DNA from: an uncultured Pseudoteredinibacter sp.
GTDB lineage: Bacteria > Pseudomonadota > Gammaproteobacteria > Pseudomonadales > Cellvibrionaceae
Direction: 5' to 3'
DNA length: 64,000 nucleotides
Assembly: GCF_947502065.1 (NCBI RefSeq)
Contig: NZ_CANMYE010000001.1
Coordinates: forward strand, 372,001 to 436,000
Positions 60,667 through 64,000 of this stretch are shown in pieces (positions within the stretch are counted from its first letter, which is position 1; each line of letters starts with the position of its first letter). The position numbers and the translations under genes were made by a program. The notes under the pieces are model-generated. The model was not told the DNA's origin. It was given only the letters and a program-made list of their open reading frames with translations, and made no database searches.

Positions 60667-60702
60667 ATATCTATATCTATCTCTACGTCTACCTCTATCA
60701 CC
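60667..60702. repeat. Degenerate 6-base tandem tract (ATATCT type)
   Basis: About six hexamers of the form ATATCT/ATCTCT/ACGTCT run in tandem in the leader of the BNR-protein gene. The tract has no evident function. Confidence 0.45.
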
Positions 60703-60828
60703 TTTCTCCTCCCACCTTTCAAAGCCCTCATTCTGCCGAATTCCAAAGTGGCCCGTTGAGCTAAGTGGGGATCTATTCGTTACAGCTAATGGACCATCCT
60801 AAACCTAAAACTCAGATGGAGAATCGAT

Positions 60829-63800
60829 GTGAAGAAGACCCGTTTATCCCTTGCGGTAATGCTGGCAGCTGGCTCTTTAGGGCTAGGTCAAATAGCCCTT
60901 GCCAAAGACGCCCCCTTAAGCGGAATGAAGCTGCGCAACTTGGGTGCAGCCCATACCAGCGGCCGTATATCAGACTTGGCCATCGTGCCGGGCAAACCAT
61001 CTCAGTACTATGTAGGTGTGGCCTCAGGTGGTGTTTGGAAAACTGAAAACGCGGGTACCACTTTTACACCAATTTTCGATCGCTACGGCTCCTATGCAGT
61101 AGGTGTGGTAGAGCTAGATCCAAAAGACCCGCAAGTGATCTGGGTAGGCACGGGTGAAAACAACTCTCAGCGTTCTGTTGCCTCGGGTGATGGTGTTTAT
61201 AAATCCACCGATGGTGGTAAAACCTTTAAAAATGTTGGCCTGAAAAACTCCGGTCACATTAGCCAAATTATTATTGATCCGCGTGACAGCAATACCGTTT
61301 TCGTAGCAGCACAAGGCCCGCTATGGTCTAGCGGCGGTGATCGTGGCTTATACAAAACCACTGATGGCGGCAAAAGCTGGACGCGTATTTTAGAGATCGA
61401 TAAGCACACCGGTATTAACGAAGTCGTGGTTAATAAAAACAACCCCGATGAGATGATCGCCTCTTCTTATCAGCGTCGTCGTCATGTTTGGACCTTGATT
61501 AATGGTGGTCCGGGTTCTGGCCTGCATAAAACGACCGATGGTGGTAAAACCTGGCAGAAACTAAGCCAAGGTTTGCCAAAGTCTGAACAGGGTCGTATTG
61601 GCTTGGCTGCAGCGCCAAGTCAGCCAGGTACGGTTTACGCCATTATCGAAGCGAACGATAAAGAAAAGGGTATCTATCGCACTGATGATTTTGGTAAGAC
61701 TTGGGCCAAGCGATCTTCTTATATGAGCTCAAGCCCACAGTACTACAATGAATTAATTGTTGGGCCTAAAAACCCAGATCGCTTATTTGTGATGGATACT
61801 TTTTCTAAAGTGTCTATGGATGGCGGTAAGACATTTAAGCCTTTAGCGTTTAAAGCGCGCCACGTTGACGATCACGCTTTATGGGTAAACCCAGAGCATA
61901 CTAATCATATTCGTATTGGTGGTGATGGTGGTATTTACGAGAGTTTTGATAATGGCGCCCATTGGAATCACCTACGCAATTTACCGCTGACTCAGTTTTA
62001 TCGTATTGCGGCAGATAACGACAAGCCTTTCTACAATGTTTATGGCGGCACACAAGATAACAACACCTTAGGTACTGCGGTACGCAATACTTCTGTTGAA
62101 GGTATTACCAATGCCGATTGGTGGGTAACCTTGGGTGGTGATGGTTTTGAGCCCGCCATTGATCCTAATAATCCAGACATTGTTTACTCTCAGTATCAGT
62201 ATGGCGGTTTAGCGCGTAGCGACCGTAAAACTCGTGAGGCGGTTTATATTACGCCTCAGCCAGCTGAAGGTGAAAATGCATTGCGTTGGAACTGGAACGC
62301 CCCGCTATTGATCAGCCCCCATAAAGGTGAGCGTTTGTATTACGGTGCAGAGAAGTTATTCCGCTCGGATGATCGTGGTGATAGCTGGGTTGCTATTTCT
62401 GGTGATCTAAGTCGCGGTTTAGATCGCAACAAGCTGAAGGTAATGGACCGTGTTTGGAGTGTTGATGCCATTGCTAAAAACGATTCAACGTCGGTTTACG
62501 GCTCTTTAATTGCTCTAGATGAAAGTACTCTGCAAAAAGATCTACTAGCCGTGGGTACGGATGATGGCTTGATTCATATTAGTGATAATGGCGGTGAAAG
62601 CTGGACTCGCTACGACCGCTTTAAAGGCGTGCCAGATATGAGTTTGGTAGAGGACCTGCAGTTTTCTCGCCATAGCAAAGATGTGATTTACGCGGTATTT
62701 GATAATCATAAGCGCGGCGATGAAAAACCCTATCTGTTGAAGTCCACTAACCGTGGTAAGAGCTGGAAGTCAATTGCTGGCAATCTACCTGAGCGCGGCA
62801 CTGTGCACACCATTATGGAAGATCACATCGATCCTAATTTGCTATTTGTAGGTACCGAGTACGGTGCATTCTATAGTCAGGACGGCGGTGAGAATTGGCA
62901 CAAGTTTAATCAGCTACCTACCGTAGCGGTGCGTGATTTGGATATTCAGCGTCGTGAAAACGATTTGCTGTTTGGCACCTTCGGTCGCGGCATCTATGTG
63001 CTGGATGATTACTCGCCACTGCGTACCAACCACGCTAGCCTGAAAGATTCCGCTGCGACGGTTTTCCCTGTTAAAGATTCTCCAATCTATATGGAAACTC
63101 GACGCTGGGGTGGTTATAGCAGTGATAAAGGTATGATGGGCGATAACTTCTTTATTGCACCAAACCCAGAATACGGCGTGGCTTTACGTTACTACTTGCG
63201 CGATGGTTTAGAAACATTAAAAGCCAAGCGTCAGCAAGCCGAAGCCAAGTTGCAAAAGGATGGTAAAGATACCCCATACCCAAGCTGGGATGCCTTGCGT
63301 GCAGAAGCGAATCAAGAAGCGCCAAGCATGTGGTTTGAAATCAAAGATGCCGATGGTAATTTAATCCGCAAGGTTAGCGCTAAAGCTGCGAAGGGTTTGC
63401 AGCAGGTTAACTGGGATTTCCGTCATGAAGCAATCAAGCCCGTTAGCTTGAAAAAGTCCAAGCCTAGCCCATGGGGCAGTTCACCACAGGCGCCATTAGC
63501 TTTGCCAGGTAAATACAGCGCCCAGTTAATGCAACGTGTGGACGGTAAAGTGTCTGTTGTTGCTGCGCCACAAAACTTCTCTTTGAACACCATGAGTGAT
63601 GTTGTGTTGCAAGCTGAGGACCGCGAAGCGCTATTGGCCTTCCAGCAAGATACTGCCAAGACACAAGCAAAAGTACTGGCCGTTGGTCGTCAGTTTGCTG
63701 ATATCAATAGCCGTTTGAAGCATGTACTTAAAGCGATCGATATGGCGACGGTTGATACTGGAGCAATCTCGAAAGATGCGCGCGACCTGCGTAGCCAGCT

Positions 63801-64000
63801 ACAGGCATTACGTGTCGAGCTATATGGTGACAGGGTTAAAACTTCAGCCAATGAAGTGGCACCATGGGGCATTATGTCTCGCGTGAATGCTGTTATTGGC
63901 AGCCATTGGCATACCCAAGCGGCAGCTGGTGGCAACGTGCGCACTGGTTTGGACATCGCCAAGCGCCAGCTTACGGCCTTTATGCCGAAGCTAGCCAAAG
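60829..64000 (+). CDS. Exported BNR/Asp-box repeat protein (sialidase/VPS10-like propeller), partial
   Basis: The reading frame starts at GTG 60829 (GGAG box 7 bases upstream) and is still open at the right edge, giving at least 1057 residues. A signal peptide (LSLAVMLAAGSLGLGQIALA) precedes a beta-propeller with repeated Asp boxes, such as YKSTDGGKTF, YKTTDGGKSW, HKTTDGGKTW and SDNGGESWTR. Other features are GTGENNSQRSVASGDG near the start and FGRGIYVLDDYS late. This layout is typical of the large glycosyl-hydrolase-annotated BNR/VPS10 proteins of marine bacteria, whose true substrate is often unknown. It should be periplasmic or secreted. The C-terminal end is not visible. Confidence 0.9.
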   Translation, partial: MKKTRLSLAVMLAAGSLGLGQIALAKDAPLSGMKLRNLGAAHTSGRISDLAIVPGKPSQYYVGVASGGVWKTENAGTTFTPIFDRYGSYAVGVVELDPKDPQVIWVGTGENNSQRSVASGDGVYKSTDGGKTFKNVGLKNSGHISQIIIDPRDSNTVFVAAQGPLWSSGGDRGLYKTTDGGKSWTRILEIDKHTGINEVVVNKNNPDEMIASSYQRRRHVWTLINGGPGSGLHKTTDGGKTWQKLSQGLPKSEQGRIGLAAAPSQPGTVYAIIEANDKEKGIYRTDDFGKTWAKRSSYMSSSPQYYNELIVGPKNPDRLFVMDTFSKVSMDGGKTFKPLAFKARHVDDHALWVNPEHTNHIRIGGDGGIYESFDNGAHWNHLRNLPLTQFYRIAADNDKPFYNVYGGTQDNNTLGTAVRNTSVEGITNADWWVTLGGDGFEPAIDPNNPDIVYSQYQYGGLARSDRKTREAVYITPQPAEGENALRWNWNAPLLISPHKGERLYYGAEKLFRSDDRGDSWVAISGDLSRGLDRNKLKVMDRVWSVDAIAKNDSTSVYGSLIALDESTLQKDLLAVGTDDGLIHISDNGGESWTRYDRFKGVPDMSLVEDLQFSRHSKDVIYAVFDNHKRGDEKPYLLKSTNRGKSWKSIAGNLPERGTVHTIMEDHIDPNLLFVGTEYGAFYSQDGGENWHKFNQLPTVAVRDLDIQRRENDLLFGTFGRGIYVLDDYSPLRTNHASLKDSAATVFPVKDSPIYMETRRWGGYSSDKGMMGDNFFIAPNPEYGVALRYYLRDGLETLKAKRQQAEAKLQKDGKDTPYPSWDALRAEANQEAPSMWFEIKDADGNLIRKVSAKAAKGLQQVNWDFRHEAIKPVSLKKSKPSPWGSSPQAPLALPGKYSAQLMQRVDGKVSVVAAPQNFSLNTMSDVVLQAEDREALLAFQQDTAKTQAKVLAVGRQFADINSRLKHVLKAIDMATVDTGAISKDARDLRSQLQALRVELYGDRVKTSANEVAPWGIMSRVNAVIGSHWHTQAAAGGNVRTGLDIAKRQLTAFMPKLAK

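Noticed and set aside
1..64000. CRISPR arrays, tRNA or rRNA genes, prophage, transposases
   Set aside because: No regularly spaced repeats, cloverleaf or rRNA-like sequence, phage structural genes or transposase motifs were recognised.

Overview
The window looks like a chromosomal segment of a free-living, probably marine gammaproteobacterium, perhaps related to Cellvibrionales/Spongiibacteraceae. That placement is an inference from the gene mix: ppx, ygiQ, recJ, nupC-udk, TonB receptor-PhoD, an M13 peptidase, an MFS-PlsC fusion and a YtcJ-type amidohydrolase. Base composition is moderate. No rRNA, tRNA, CRISPR array, transposase or prophage was recognised. Most of the sequence is ordinary housekeeping and membrane biology, interrupted by a few accessory islands.

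Left end (1-5 kb): a class II microcin-like locus. Three tandem minus-strand genes, each under 60 codons, encode peptides whose 15-residue leaders begin MKTL and end in Gly-Gly, as in colicin V. They diverge from a CvaA-like membrane-fusion protein and a CvaB-like ABC exporter with an intact C39 leader peptidase. Two small membrane proteins lie behind the peptides and could be immunity proteins. No TolC or regulator is present.

5-16 kb: DTW-domain protein, DUF599 protein, GIY-YIG protein, membrane J-domain protein, two c-di-GMP enzymes, Ppx/GppA and YgiQ. 16-22 kb: an MFS carrier with a BetI-like TetR regulator, then a TonB-dependent receptor and a Tat-exported PhoD phosphatase. The receptor promoter carries three 11-bp-phased Pho repeats followed by a BetI-type dyad, which suggests joint control by phosphate starvation and the TetR regulator. 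22-37 kb: XRE regulator, MFS-PlsC fusion, acyl-CoA ligase, nucleoside salvage (udk, nupC), M13 lipoprotein peptidase, cupin, recJ, an SDR and PPK2.

37.2-42.0 kb: six minus-strand genes, nearly all separated by attC-like sites and without an integrase in the window. This is a cassette cluster of the CALIN type. It carries an OLD-family ATPase/Toprim nuclease, two tandem DUF4303-like proteins, a small exported protein with an NTR-like look and two membrane proteins.

42-64 kb: cation/proton antiporter, a surface protein with a C-terminal sorting-type tail, enoyl-reductase-like protein, an M24-fold protein that has lost metal ligands, AraC regulator, several hydrolases, YjdM, DUF4253 protein, an orphan ZorA/ZorB-like motor pair, a YeeE/YedE pair, YtoQ, an MDR dehydrogenase, and a large BNR/Asp-box exported protein that runs off the right edge. 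Intergenic spacers hold dispersed palindromes (three GGGGTCAGA-type copies, two large inverted repeats) and one structured non-coding element near 32.2 kb.
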